A stretch of DNA of 64,000 nucleotides from Lasiodiplodia sp. COLG20 (taxonomy: Eukaryota > Ascomycota > Dothideomycetes > Botryosphaeriales > Botryosphaeriaceae). Shown one piece after another: positions 21,954 through 33,029 of this stretch (positions within the stretch are counted from its first letter, which is position 1; the number at the start of each line of letters is the position of its first letter). The notes below the pieces were generated by a model, which saw nothing but the letters and a program-made list of their open reading frames with translations, searched no databases and was not told the DNA's origin. The stretch is from the NCBI GenBank assembly GCA_009801085.1, contig VNWV01000001.1, forward strand, positions 4,712,001 to 4,776,000, written 5' to 3'. Made by a program: the position numbers and the translations under genes.

Positions 21954-23208
21954 CTGTCCTGCTTCTCTATTTTCCTTTCCAGGCAATGTCGTTCTTTGCT
22001 TTTTCTCGCTTCGCGCCCTGCAGCTGCTGTTAGCTAGGGTCGTCGTCGCTGCTGCAGGAACAGGAGACGCCACGGACGTAATCACGACTCTTTCGAGCGA
22101 GCGGTAAGGTCGAAGCTGCGAAGGGCAGCAGCACCGTGGGGTTCGCCACCGGACGACGCGAAGAGCAAGGAGGCAGGCTTATATTGCGCCTTGCTCCACC
22201 CTTCCATTTTTATCTTGCACCATCAATCTCAGTCTGACCTTCCGACCGGGACCTGTGCTTACAGCAGCGGGCAAGCGATTAGCAGCGCATGCTGCTCCAT
22301 TGGGGCCTCTCCGCCGATGGCGCATGGCTTTTCTGGCGCGAGCGAGAGCGCATCCAGGCAAGCAAGGGGACTCTCCGCAGCATGGCGCACATGGTCACCG
22401 TGCTTGTCCCCTCCGCGATCTGGCCTGATGGATTGCAGGTTCAACATGGGCGACGGCGTGGGAATTCGCCGAGAGTAAAGAGAGAGAAAGCGGGGCCGCT
22501 TCTGGGCACACGAGACCCGGTGCTGCTGCATTGACGCGCTATTTCACCGCCTATCAGATTCTAATCGCCAAACTCGCCTAATCGTACGTAAGGTACGCGC
22601 TTCAAAAGCCTGGACCACCCTCCTACCGCCGCAGCCCATCTATGACCCCGGAGGTTTTTCCGTTTGTTGCTCGATAGGCGGATGGAGAAGTCGATCAGAA
22701 CCCTCGAGGGTAGGTAGGCGATCATGCATGATGCAACAGATCAGGCTTGCAGCGTCCCTGTTTGCACCAGTCACATGCAGTGCTTGCGTACTTTCTATGA
22801 GATCACCGAGTCTATATTTCGTATTCTACCCATGTCTATCTCGAAATGGAACAGAAGAGGCAACGCCTTGCTACGACCGTAACTGATGGATCTACCCTAA
22901 AGGAGAGCGATCAACGACGTGCATGGGCGCCCAAGCCAGCCACGCTGCATCCAATCTCCGAAAAAAGTTTCATTTCCCTTTTTTGTTCAAATCTGACGCT
23001 CACACGCGTCTTCTCGTTGACACCGTTACCGCGTGTCAAACGCTTCGGCCCGGTTCATCGGCAGCAGTGATCGTCTGATAGGCGTCGATCACGCTACCAT
23101 TCCCCAGGTGTTTTTGCTTCCCGTTTTTTGATGTGTGCCGCGCAGCAGAGCGTCTCTATTTTTTTTTCTCCCTTCAACCACGTTCTGGTCTCCAGTCGTC
23201 GCCTTCAT
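21954..23208. other. Intergenic, upstream of the epoxide-hydrolase-like gene
   Basis: About 1.25 kb holding the hydrolase promoter and the 3' flank of the first Gfo/Idh/MocA gene. No coding or RNA gene evidence was found. Confidence 0.5.
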
Positions 23209-24497
23209 TTAGTTCTCGGCGGGACCGTCGATCTGGTTGCCGTTGCGGTCGAAGTGGAGGGACTTGTTGTGCCAGAGGGCGTGCTGCAGGGCCCAAGCGA
23301 TCTTCATGCCCTTGACACCAAGGTTCATGGGGACGGGGACGGGCTTGTTCTCGATAATGCTGTCGCAGAACTCGTTGGCCTCGGTGGCGAAGGCGTCCTC
23401 GAAGCGCTCCCAGTACTCCGGGGGGACCTCGTGGTTGATGCCGGTGGCACTGGCGACTTGGACGTGGTTCTGCCAGGATGTGAGTGAATTGGTTCAACAA
23501 GGGAGCGGAGGGAGAAAGATTGGGGATTAGGAACATACGATGCGCGGGATCACGTTGACCATGATCTTGCCGTGGGTGCCGATGATCTCAGTAGCCACGT
23601 CCTGGCCGTGAGCCTGAGTCCTGCTGCAGCTGTAGTAGGCCATCTTGCCGCCCCAGAACTCGACAACACCGATGCCGTTGTCGACGTCGCGGCTCTGGGC
23701 CAGCTCGGGGTGGTGGGTGAGGGTGCCGATGGCGAAAACGGTCTTGGGGACGAGGTCGTCGCCGAGGAACCACATGGTCAGGTCGATGTCGTGGATGCTG
23801 CAGTCGACGAAGACGGCGCCGTTCTTGGCGGCGTAGCGCACGAAGAAGCCGGTATCGTCACGCAGGTCACCCGTCTGGCTGCGAACCATGAAGGGCGTGC
23901 CGATGGCGCCGGCCTCGATCTTGGCCTTGGCGTCGCGGTATGAGGCATCGAAGCGGCGCGAGTAGCCGGCCATGACCTTGAGGTGGGGGTTTGCCTCAGC
24001 GGCGTCGACGACGGACTGGGCCTGTTGGTGGAGACATATTTCGTCAGTTCTCAATTGATCTCGTTTGAGGGGAAGAGATCTGAAAAGAAAATTGGGAGTG
24101 TTCTATCAAAACGTACATCCTCAAGGCTCGTCGACAGCGGCTTCTCGCACAGAACGTGCAGGCCCTTTGCAATGGCAGCGTTGGCCTGAGGCGCGTGCAG
24201 GTCGGTGCTGGTCGACACCCAAACAGCCTCGAGTCCCTGGTGCTGGAGCATCTTGTCGTACGAATCGTAGACGGTCACGCCCGAGCCCGGCGCGAAGAAC
24301 TCGCGGGCCCAGGCCAGCTCAACCTCGCTGATGGTGCACACGGCGACCAGCTTGGCCGTCGGGGTGCGGTAGAGCAGGGTTTTGGCGTGACGCTTGCCCA
24401 TGCGGCCGAGACCGACAACACCGATGGCGACGGTCTTGGTCGGAGCCCTGGCGGGCATGTTGTGGAGCGAGTCCATGTTGTTGACTCCGGGGGCCAT
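23209..24497 (-). CDS. Gfo/Idh/MocA-family dehydrogenase (inositol 2-dehydrogenase-like), copy 1
   Basis: Exons 24497-24117, 24021-23539 and 23469-23209 (minus), 374 residues. All junctions are phase 0 (GTACGT and GTATGT donors). The family oxidises sugars or inositols with NAD(P)+. The Rossmann motif GLGRMG is at 29-34, the EKP motif with the catalytic lysine K119 is at 118-120, and the D200-x3-H204-D-I-D motif is the one that in inositol dehydrogenases supplies the catalytic Asp/His pair. The C-terminal exon completes the alpha/beta substrate domain (ends PAEN). A second gene of the same family lies 4.7 kb downstream in position on the same strand. The exact sugar or inositol substrate cannot be read from sequence. 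Confidence 0.9.
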
Positions 24498-25383
24498 TTT
24501 GGTGGAGTTTGAGGGCTGCGGCGGTTTGGATTGGAGGTTTTTGCGGAGGAGAAAAAGAGATGTGAGAGGTGGGAGAATCGAGATGCTCTGAGGAAAGAGA
24601 AGCCTCAGCAAGGCGGAGAGACGGTCTTTTTAAATCCATTCGTTCTGTTCGGACTGAGCTATCGCGACTGTTGGAGCTCTTGTGGGGTTGCTAGCTTGCT
24701 ATCGATAGCTCGGGGTCTGGGTTGGAGCTATGGCCGGGGAAAGATTGCCCCTCGGGATCGACTTGCCCCCCCGCATGGAGAAGGAATGGCACGAGCGACG
24801 CCTCAGGCACGCCACAAGTCGCGCCGCGACGCGACGCGTTGCGGGGAAAGAATGCCCCGTTCAGCATCTCGCGATGCGACGGGAGCAATCTTTCGACGAC
24901 CCGTTGGTGTTGAGTAGCGTTGGTGCAGTCAGAGGGTCCAGAAATTCGACCCCGCTACCCCGCACTGTTCCCGCATTGACGTCAAACGAATCGTGGAGGG
25001 AAAGTTACTTTCGGAAGAGAAATTGGTGGTTAAGGGAAAAAGTTTATGGCTGTGCGGCTCATCACGCGGAGGTTCGACATGGAGTGGATTACCACTCTCG
25101 TCTACCCGGACTACTGTTTTGACAGTGGAAAGGAAAGCCGACAATCAATTGGTACTATCTCCGCTTCTAAAATTTCTAGATCTAGCTGTCTCGCGGCAAG
25201 TAAGTGTGTTTCTTGAATCCAAAGGAAATGAGGAACGAGCCTCCCAACTTCGTCCGAAGAGGATACATCTTTTCAATTACATCCCTCCCTTTCTTTCTCA
25301 CCGTCTCATCTTCAGGCAACTTGCAATACGGAACTTTCTTCCATTGATTCACCATCACCCTCTCCTCCATTCCCTCCTTCCAT
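24498..25383. other. Intergenic between copy 1 and the DUF829 gene
   Basis: Holds the promoter of the upstream minus-strand dehydrogenase and the 3' flank of the DUF829-like gene. A GC-rich patch at 24770-24860 contains several GCGACGC/GATGCGACG variants. No gene was seen. Confidence 0.45.
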
Positions 25384-26295
25384 TCAAGCCCTTCTCTCCC
25401 ACGCCGTAGCAACCAGCTCCCAGTACCTCTCCGGCTCCTTCCTCATGTGTCCCACGTGAGCAGACCCCTCGAACATGGCGCGCTGAACGCGCAACCCCTT
25501 TGCCTCCGCCTCTGCCGCGTGCTCCTCAACGTCCGGCGCCAGGATAACCGCATCCTCAGAAGAGTACACATACAAACGCGGAGCCTCGCCGCACAGAAGT
25601 TTTCCATCGTTGAGAATCTCGCGCATCTCCATCGACAGCGTCTGCACGCCGAAGAGGGGCGGGATGTGGAAGAAGACGATGAGGAGGATGGCGATCACGA
25701 GCTGCAGCGGCCACCGGATCAGCGGGAACGAGGGCAAAGAGAGCGACATGGCCGTCAGTCCCTGCAAGAAGCGCGAGCGGCCTGGCGCCGAGTCGTAGAT
25801 GATGCTGGAGGCCGGCAGGGCGCGTCCCGTGAGGGACCGGTACTGTTGGCAGAGCATGGCGAGGTGCCCGCAGCCGCCGTTGGACAGGGCGTGCACGAGG
25901 AGGCCGTTGTTTTTGACGGCGCCGTTGGCGGAGTCCGTGGGGACATAGGAGCAGATGGTCGCCAGTGCCGGCGCCAGTTCCCGCTTTTGTCGCGACGCCG
26001 GGTTGAAGAAGAAGTCGCTGGTCGACGACGTGACGAGCAGGATCGGAGAGGCCGGGTACAGCGTCCGGTAGTACGTCGTGTACTTGGCCACGTGCTTTGG
26101 CAGAGCATCCATCCACGAGCACACGACGATGAGGCCCGGCGTGCCCGTGCTGCCAGGGGCGCGCTGCGCGGTGCCCGGCTCGGTCGAGGAAGCGACGGCC
26201 GGGTCGTAGAGGTAGGTTTTGTAGTTGAGTTGCTGGAAGTCCGGGAGCCCCACGGGTCCGGTGGCTTGCTTCTTCTCTGATGTTGGTGCTGCCAT
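25384..26295 (-). CDS. DUF829/TMEM53-like alpha/beta-hydrolase-fold protein
   Basis: A single exon of 303 residues starting at an ATG. The order of features matches the DUF829 (TMEM53, PaxU-like) family: an early GLIVVCSWMDA strand-turn, a tyrosine-rich YTTYYRTLYP segment, a strand with SSTSDFFF, then the nucleophile-elbow-like LSNGGC with the family's Ser (HALSNGGCGH) near residue 140, and a late GSAHVGHMRKEPERYW segment containing the conserved His. A hydrophobic stretch at about 195-215 (LVIAILLIVFFHIPPLF) may be a membrane anchor. TMEM53 is a nuclear-envelope protein; the PaxU relatives sit in indole-diterpene clusters, but no such cluster is present here. Enzymatic activity is unproven for the family. 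Confidence 0.85.
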   Translation of the reverse strand: MAAPTSEKKQATGPVGLPDFQQLNYKTYLYDPAVASSTEPGTAQRAPGSTGTPGLIVVCSWMDALPKHVAKYTTYYRTLYPASPILLVTSSTSDFFFNPASRQKRELAPALATICSYVPTDSANGAVKNNGLLVHALSNGGCGHLAMLCQQYRSLTGRALPASSIIYDSAPGRSRFLQGLTAMSLSLPSFPLIRWPLQLVIAILLIVFFHIPPLFGVQTLSMEMREILNDGKLLCGEAPRLYVYSSEDAVILAPDVEEHAAEAEAKGLRVQRAMFEGSAHVGHMRKEPERYWELVATAWERRA

Positions 26296-27740
26296 CTTGG
26301 GATTGCTTCTCCTTATTTTTCCGCTAGCTCTTGCGTCTTGATGAATTGTATGAGAGGTGGTTGTAAACCAGAAATAACAGTAGGTATTGACAGTAAAAAC
26401 AGTAAGGAATGGCGGACGAGCGAAACGTCAAATGCAACGGAAACCAAGCAAGAACACTGCGTACACTGAAGGGGTTTTCACTAATCACTACGGCATGCCG
26501 AAGCTGAACAGCTCTTGAAGAAAAAGGATGATGCAAATTGCTTTTTAGACACTATTGTTACTCCGTCTCCGCCACTACCAAGATCCGGTGTTCGGCCGTA
26601 AGATTACACTCTGTTCTCGGTACAGCGCCGTCCCACGAGTCAGGCGTGAGAAGGCCCGGTTGGCAAGGTTTCAAACACCGGTCATCGGTTGCTACTCGAC
26701 CAATAGGAGCTCGCCATTCGCTCCCTCGGTATCTTCCACAACACCAACACCATTTGGTGGATCTTATCTGTCGTGATGTTGTCTGATCAGTAGCATCTCC
26801 GGACTTGCTTCGGTGATGGAGCCTACTTGGCCGCTCAACAATTATTTTTGAAGAACGTTGAGCCTCTGAATACTGATCCCTGTTTACTTGTGCCTCGGTT
26901 CAATCGGCCTCGGCTCAACCATCTGTCCTCACCTTTCCCTTATGCTTTGCCTTGAACAGTAGTATGTCGGAGAGAACAGAACATTGATATCTATATTGTA
27001 CTCTCAGCATTGTGAGCTGTGGAATTTAGTTCTTCAACTATCCTTACACATAGACTAGTGGAACTTGTGACTAGACTGAGGAATTCTATGTAGTGAGATG
27101 TATAATAATCGGCTCGAGATTCCGGGCTCTGCCGGATCTTACTGGTAGCCCTCTGATGTTTTCAACACTACGAACCTTTTTAAGGGACGGAATGGCCATT
27201 GAAACACAGTACACTAGTACAATGTTTTATTTATTATGAATTCACAACGAAAAACCTGGAGCTGTCGGTGTATTTTGTAAGGTGTTTTTTAAGCAATAGT
27301 AGATGCTAGCACCCTCAATGACTTTAGACACCGATCATTTTGAGTAAATAATGATGACCGAGATTGTAGTTCACACCATCACATAAAGAAAATACAATCA
27401 TGATTGGCCCGAAAATGAGAAGCAAGCTGAGCTGATTCTTCCGTGAATAATTTGGCTTGAGTAAGTGACCACAGAACGAAACCAAAGTGACTGATGGCAA
27501 ATGGCTGGTGTATCTGTGCATAGAAAGACGTATCTATCGTGAGAAAAGCATCTAACGGACCTGCCGAAGATATATTTCATCCTCGCGCCTCAACGCGTTA
27601 GACGTCCACGCGATAGCACATGACGCAATCAATCCGAGATTCTTCCGGCGCGCTGTCCGTTTCCCTTCGCCGCTTCCATCGCCGCACCACCGTCCGTCTT
27701 CACCACCACCAAACCTCTTCGACTCACACGCATCGCAACC
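26296..27740. other. AT-rich 1.4 kb intergenic region, no gene
   Basis: Divergent spacer between the DUF829-like gene and the Rtf2 homologue. From about 26,800 to 27,560 base composition turns markedly AT-rich with many stop codons in all frames. It could be an old, eroded insertion, but no terminal repeats or transposase remnants are recognisable. The last 150 bp are CT-rich, as in a 5' leader for the downstream gene. Confidence 0.45.
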
Positions 27741-28766
27741 ATGGGAAACGACGGCGGCAGCATCCCCACCCGCCGCGAGCTCGTCAAAGAAGCCGCACGC
27801 AACCCGACGACAACTGAGCTGAAAGCCGCGGCGGCTGAAGCCGAGCACCACCGGTGGACCGTCGACCCGCTGTCGAACAAGCCGCTCGCGCGGCCCGTCG
27901 TGTCCGACGCGAATGGGCGCCTCTACAACAAAGACTCGGTCATCGAGCACCTCCTCCCGCTCGCCGACCCGGACGACGTCGCGGCGCTGCAGCGCAGGGA
28001 GGAGCAGGAGAAGAACGTGCTGAAGGGCGCGGTCAAGAGCCTGAAGGACGTGGTCGAGGTCAAGTTCTGCGTCGAGGGCGAGGAGGAGAAGGGGACGCCC
28101 GAGGCGGCGGAGAAGAAGGAGGGAAGACGGGGCGGGAAGGAGGTTTGGGTGTGCCCAGTTACGAGGGAGGAGTTGGGACCTGGCTCGAAGGCGGTGTATT
28201 TGGTGCCGTGCGGGCATGCGTTCGCAGGAGAGGTGATCAAAGAGGCAGGAGAGGAGAAGTTGTGCTTGCAGGTAAGATTTCCCGTCCTTGGGCGTTGCCC
28301 CTACTTGCTTTGTGTTTGGTGAGGCTGATGGTGTGATTAGTGCAACGAGCCATACGCCCCTAACGACATCATTCCCATCGTGCCGACTACCGAAGAAGAC
28401 ATTGCGCGTCTGCAGCTTAGAGCTAAGACGTTGAAGGAGAAGGGTCTGACGCATTCGCTGAAGAAAGCGGGCGGCAAGAAGCGCAAGAAGAATGGCGACA
28501 GTGGCGAAGAGAAGAATGGCGAGGCAACGAAAAACGGGGAAAGCAAGAAGGAGAAGAAGAAGGCTACGGCGGATGGTATCAAGAACTCGGCTACGGCGTC
28601 GCTGACCGCACGGGTTCTGGCGGAACAAGAGGAGCGCAACAAGCGCCGGAAGATCGAGAACAACGAGAATCTGAGCAGCCTGTTCTCGAAAGATCAAGGC
28701 AACAAGGGCAAAAACAGCGACTTCATGACGCGCGGTTTCAACATCCCGGCGCAGGCCAAGCGCTGA
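27741..28766 (+). CDS. rtf2: Replication termination factor 2 (Rtf2) homologue
   Basis: Exons 27741-28271 and 28341-28766, 318 residues, with a 69-nt intron (GTAAGA donor, TAG acceptor). Rtf2 proteins carry a RING-like fold and act at stalled replication forks and in splicing-related roles. The hallmarks are the MGNDGGSIPTRRELVK N-terminus (close to the family consensus), the WTVDPLSNKPL segment, and a split C2HC2/RING-like second half: WVCPVTREEL, VYLVPCGHAF, and CNEPYAP across the intron. The C-terminal third is lysine-rich and disordered (KKRKKN, KKEKKK), probably nuclear localisation. The start is an ATG directly after a CT-rich leader. Long minus-strand frames here are shadows. Confidence 0.92.
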
Positions 28767-29193
28767 AAGACGATACGAGATGAGGGTTAAACCGTGGGCA
28801 CGGATTCAAGTTCATAAAAGAGCATTGCAGGCGTTTTGGATACAGGCATAACTTCAGTAGCAGGTCACTTCGGTATACCCGGCGAATGGAACAATCATGA
28901 TTATCTACATGTCTATTTATCCAGATCCAGGGATCGACAGGGTGTTGCTTAGATCCGCGGTTTGATAGCGGTGTGGCTTGTGGGACTGGTTCACTGTAAG
29001 CTGAGGGCACGACATCGAAATGGAACAAATAAGATTTGCGAGGAAACCGATAAAACGGGCACGTGGAGCAGCAAGGAAATAAGGTGAGAATGTGGTGTAA
29101 TTGATTCTTTGGTGTTTTCATCTTTCATAATGCGTTTCACTCATACAAAGTGCAGAGAAGCTGCAGGTCAGCAGGGATAAAATGACCCTTGAC
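28767..29193. other. Convergent 3' spacer between the Rtf2 homologue and the second dehydrogenase
   Basis: 427 bp between two stop codons on opposite strands. Only 3' untranslated sequence is expected; nothing else was seen. Confidence 0.5.
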
Positions 29194-30306
29194 TTACTTG
29201 GACGACGGTATTCTGTTGCCATTCTCGTCCCATTCGATCTTCTTACCCGTCCTCAAACTCTCCTGTAGGGCAGCTGCGATGTCCATGCCCTTGACGGCTA
29301 CATCCAGCGGATAGGGTAGCTCCTTGCTGTCGAGTACAGCGTCAGCAAAGACACGCAGCTCGGTGACGAAGGCCTTCTCGTAACGCTCGTAGAAGTCGGG
29401 CATGACATCGTTGCCGATACCATTGCTGTTGGCTTGGACGATGAGGTCGCGGTGGGGATGCAAATTGATCTTGAGCGCGCCGTCGGTGCCAATGATCTCG
29501 GTGGGGTTGTCGAAGCCGTGGTGCATGATGCGGCTGAAGAAATAGTAGGAGATAGGGGCAACTTTGCCCGGAGCAGGCGGGTACCACTCAATGCAGCCGG
29601 TGGCATTGTCAACGTCGCCGATCTGGGCCAGCTTGTGGTGGCGGGCGATGGTGCCGATGGCGTGGCACGACTTGGGCTTGAGATGATTACCCATGAATGC
29701 GAACGTCAGGTCAATATCATGCACGGCCGTGTCGATGAAGATGCCTGGGTTTGCCATGACATAACGGTCGTAAAATTCGCTGTCGTCGTACTTATCGCGC
29801 GTCTCGCTGCGGACGACAACGGGCTGGCCGATGCGGCCTTCTTCGATGGCCTTGACGGCGTTTAGGTACGAGTCGTCGAAGCGGCGCGAGAAGGCGGTCA
29901 TGACTTTGAGGTGCTGGTACTCGGGCTTGGAGCAGAGGTCGACGATGGCCTGCGACTCGGCGACAGACATGGACAGCGGCTTCTCGCACAGCACGTGTAG
30001 GCCGCGCTTTACACAGGCGGTGACCTGCTCATAGTGGACCTTGGTGGTCGAGGCGATGATGACGGCCTCCAGCCCGGGCTCGGCAATCATCTCCTCGAAG
30101 GATTTGTAGACGTTGACGCCGTAAGGCACTAAGTGTTCGTCGGCCCACTCCAGGTCCTGCGGGGCGGGCGAGCAGGCGCATAGCAGTTTGGTACGGTGCA
30201 CGTTGTGCAGGGTGTTGAGGGCGTGTTGCCGTCCGATGCGTCCAATGCCTACTACACCAATGGCAAGCCTGCGCGGTTCCGCTCTCTTGCTGGTGGTTAC
30301 GGTCAT
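29194..30306 (-). CDS. Gfo/Idh/MocA-family dehydrogenase (inositol 2-dehydrogenase-like), copy 2
   Basis: A single exon of 370 residues beginning at an ATG. It has the same layout as the gene at 23.2-24.5 kb: Rossmann GIGRIG at 20-25, EKP with K109 at 108-110, and the D192-x3-H196-D-I-D catalytic motif. Shared blocks such as RGLHVLCEKPLS and SRRFDxSY show the two are paralogues, but they are well diverged and this copy has no introns while copy 1 has two. NAD(P)+-dependent oxidation of inositol or a sugar is the family role; substrate unknown. It is head-to-head with a zinc-cluster regulator starting at 31,237, which could control it. A TATAAAT box lies about 160 bp upstream. Confidence 0.9.
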   Translation of the reverse strand: MTVTTSKRAEPRRLAIGVVGIGRIGRQHALNTLHNVHRTKLLCACSPAPQDLEWADEHLVPYGVNVYKSFEEMIAEPGLEAVIIASTTKVHYEQVTACVKRGLHVLCEKPLSMSVAESQAIVDLCSKPEYQHLKVMTAFSRRFDDSYLNAVKAIEEGRIGQPVVVRSETRDKYDDSEFYDRYVMANPGIFIDTAVHDIDLTFAFMGNHLKPKSCHAIGTIARHHKLAQIGDVDNATGCIEWYPPAPGKVAPISYYFFSRIMHHGFDNPTEIIGTDGALKINLHPHRDLIVQANSNGIGNDVMPDFYERYEKAFVTELRVFADAVLDSKELPYPLDVAVKGMDIAAALQESLRTGKKIEWDENGNRIPSSK

Positions 30307-31236
30307 GATGGAGAAGGTGGTGGAAAATGTATTGTATCCGAATGGGGCAGGTAAGCAAGGCGTTTCTTCGGAGGAGATGACGATGGCGATCCAGCAAGTG
30401 AGCTGGCTGGTGGAGAGCGCAGTTTGCTTGGGGTAGTGCAGAGAAGGAAATGATTCTTGAAGCCTGATTTATAGACAGAGAGGATCCAAAGAATTGATCG
30501 AGAGAGTACTCATTGATATAGTCGTGGACACTGAGTGATAGACGGGATTCTATGCGAGTCTCCGGCCTTCGACTTCGGCGAACAGACGGCCCATGGGCCA
30601 CGTCGGTGGGGTTGAGCTGCGATTATGGGCAAACGACGGGCCGACGAGGAATGGCGTGGCCGGCCACGCTTGAAACGTAGTGCAATGCTTGGGCAGTCGC
30701 TGGATGCGGGGCGGCCACGAGTAGACCTGGACGAAAAGGGCAAACATGGCCCGAGTCGCGGCTGCCTTCCGTGCTTGAGCTTTTCTTACAGATGCAGCCG
30801 ACTGCAGACCGCTGATGTCAGCCGCATCTCGTCCTCTCCATCGTATAAAGGATCGCATCGGACGCCCTGAGAATTTCAGTCGAGTAACGGCGGCATACTG
30901 CCTACTCCACGGCCTGATTTTGCATGTTGAAATGCAGTACAACCTTGGATAGAAGCCGCACTGGGTCGCATGGAGGCAATTTTGCGGTGAAGGCTGAAGT
31001 ATCACGGGAATGAGTGTGGAGTTCTGTGGACACGATACGGCAGTTGGGCAAAAGACTTCGGAGGGAAGAATGAGGGGGCGCGTGCTGAGAGCGGAAGCAG
31101 CAGCGGAAGGACGGCGCGCTTCGCGTGGGGGAATTTCGCCTCATCTCCGCCCTCCCATTACCGCTCCCGCCTGCTCCAACTGCCCCCGGGCCATGATTCC
31201 CCGAAAACCACTACCACGGACGCTCCTCACGACCTG
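30307..31236. promoter_or_regulatory. Divergent upstream region between dehydrogenase copy 2 and a zinc-cluster regulator
   Basis: 930 bp between the two ATGs. It is likely to contain both promoters. Overlapping frames of 75-150 codons here show no family resemblance. Confidence 0.45.
30467..30473 (-). promoter_or_regulatory. TATA box of dehydrogenase copy 2
   Basis: Reads TATAAAT on the minus strand, 161 bp before the ATG at 30306, a plausible core-promoter distance given a leader of about 100 nt. Confidence 0.5.
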
Positions 31237-32835
31237 ATGAGCGGCGCTCAGGACTGCGCCGCCGCGCGCGTCTCCTGCAACAACAGCCAGCCTCCACCAC
31301 GACGTCGCCCCCCGCCCCGTCTTCGCACTAAAACCGGCTGCCTCACATGCCGGAAAAGGCGAAAGAAGTGCGATGAACACAAGCCACTCTGTCGAACTTG
31401 CGCACGGCTGCAACTCGACTGCTGCTGGGAAGATGCAGACAATCACGTTGCCGACCGTCGTCTGAGCCCCCGGGCCTCGCCGCAGCCACGTAACCCGGAG
31501 CCCTGCACCCAAATCGCCCCACGGCAAACCCCTAGTGCACCTCCGAAGCAGTTATCCGGTCTCTCCCCCTTCTCTTCTGCTCATGACCAGTCACTGTTCA
31601 CTTTCTTCGACTCCGAAATTCTTCCATCCCTAATGCGCAAGCATGTCGACCCCGTCTATCAGGACCAATCTCAACTGTACTCCATCGCCTATTCATGCCC
31701 ATGGGTCATGAACGCAATGCTGGCTTTATCAAGTCACCACCTATCATGGCTACGGTCTAGAAATGGCGACCCCGCCGTGCCTTATTACGCCAATGCTGTG
31801 CGAGACTTGCGGAGAAACATGAGCTCAATGTCAGCGAATGATGACTCGCTCCTGTCAGCCATCACCTTTCTAGGTCTCTACGAGGAACTGCGCTCCGACA
31901 ACCTCAGCCACCACATGGTTCATTTCAACACCTCGTCGCAAATTTTAAGGGCGCGTATGAGTGACCTGAAGCAATGCGACAAGATCGTTTTCCTCCGCAT
32001 ACATGCCGAGTCTGCCATGTACCATCTTTCCACCCGAGCTCTGTTTGCCGACACTCTTCCAGATGAACGCGACTGGGCTCAGCTACAGCAGTACCTCACT
32101 ATGCGTCTACCTTTCGAGGGTGTCGAATGGACAGAGTCACCTCTGCTCGGCTCCATCCCTCGATTATTTACGCTTATTCTCGAGACTACTCGATTAAGCC
32201 GCGCTGTGCCGCTCAACACCACTCTCATGGAGAAAGCCAAAACTTACCTGGACGAGATCCAAGACGACAAACTTCGCCTGGCCTTATTGAAGTCAAAGAT
32301 TGCGGCCGAATACGAGAATTTGGAGCCAACAATGGAACTCGAAGTCTATTGCATGCCAAAACTGTACCTTCTTGCCTTGGAAATTTTCTTATTCAAAATT
32401 ATGGGACCAATCACCACCCACGCCGATAACCCGGAGATCCAGAAACGTGCCGACGAAGCTCATGCTCTGTTCCGAACCGCACCCTTCCAGACTATTCATG
32501 ACGAGATGCGACCTGGTCCAGACCCGGCCTATCCGTTCACCGAAAGTAACTGTTGGCCATTGATGATTATCGGGTGCGCTAGTACTCGACAAGAGCACAT
32601 TTCAACGTTGAAGGCTGTCTTCCTCAACCTCTGGAGAGTACGCTATAGTGGCTATGTGAGGAAGGTCATCAGAGTGGTCGATGCTGCTTGGAAACTTAAC
32701 CACGCGTACTGCGAGAGTAAGAACGCTTTTTCTCCCGAGACAGCCATGAACCCCGCATTTGAGGCCATGGTTCCGATAGATGGTTTGGATGTCCTTATTC
32801 AAAGGCAGGGGGTGGGATGGGAAAGCTCTAGTTGA
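31237..32835 (+). CDS. Zn(II)2Cys6 transcription factor
   Basis: A single exon of 532 residues from ATG 31237. The zinc cluster is N-terminal and complete: C35-x2-C38-x6-C45-x6-C52-x2-C55-x6-C62 with basic RKRRKK between the second and third cysteines. A Pro/Arg-rich linker (65-105) is followed by the fungal-specific region with FFDSEILPSLMRKHVDP and SCPWVMNAMLALSSHHLSWL, characteristic of the DUF3468/transcription-factor-2 type. It is probably nuclear. It sits between dehydrogenase copy 2 (divergent) and the amidase gene (convergent, stops 194 bp apart), so it may regulate either neighbour or the amidase/MFS pair; this is inference from position. Confidence 0.9.
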   Translation: MSGAQDCAAARVSCNNSQPPPRRRPPPRLRTKTGCLTCRKRRKKCDEHKPLCRTCARLQLDCCWEDADNHVADRRLSPRASPQPRNPEPCTQIAPRQTPSAPPKQLSGLSPFSSAHDQSLFTFFDSEILPSLMRKHVDPVYQDQSQLYSIAYSCPWVMNAMLALSSHHLSWLRSRNGDPAVPYYANAVRDLRRNMSSMSANDDSLLSAITFLGLYEELRSDNLSHHMVHFNTSSQILRARMSDLKQCDKIVFLRIHAESAMYHLSTRALFADTLPDERDWAQLQQYLTMRLPFEGVEWTESPLLGSIPRLFTLILETTRLSRAVPLNTTLMEKAKTYLDEIQDDKLRLALLKSKIAAEYENLEPTMELEVYCMPKLYLLALEIFLFKIMGPITTHADNPEIQKRADEAHALFRTAPFQTIHDEMRPGPDPAYPFTESNCWPLMIIGCASTRQEHISTLKAVFLNLWRVRYSGYVRKVIRVVDAAWKLNHAYCESKNAFSPETAMNPAFEAMVPIDGLDVLIQRQGVGWESSS

Positions 32836-33029
32836 CAACTACAGAGAGGCTTCATGCCATCACTTGACGCTTTCGCAATAATGCATAACTGGCGGAAGGA
32901 ACTGAACCGGCCTGAACCTGAGTCATGATGCCCGTTCGTCTACATGCAACGGCGTTTCTGATTCTAGCTGGAGGAGCTATCCTTTCAAAGTGCGCCCATT
33001 TCCCGAGCCAACAGTGTCCCCATCAAGAA

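Noticed and set aside
25384..26295. Indole-diterpene gene because of PaxU resemblance
   Set aside because: The match is only to the broad DUF829 fold; no prenyltransferase or P450 partners lie nearby.
27552..28697. 381-codon minus-strand frame across the Rtf2 gene
   Set aside because: It is a mirror of the GC-rich Rtf2 coding sequence, starts without an ATG and has repetitive Leu/Arg composition without family features.
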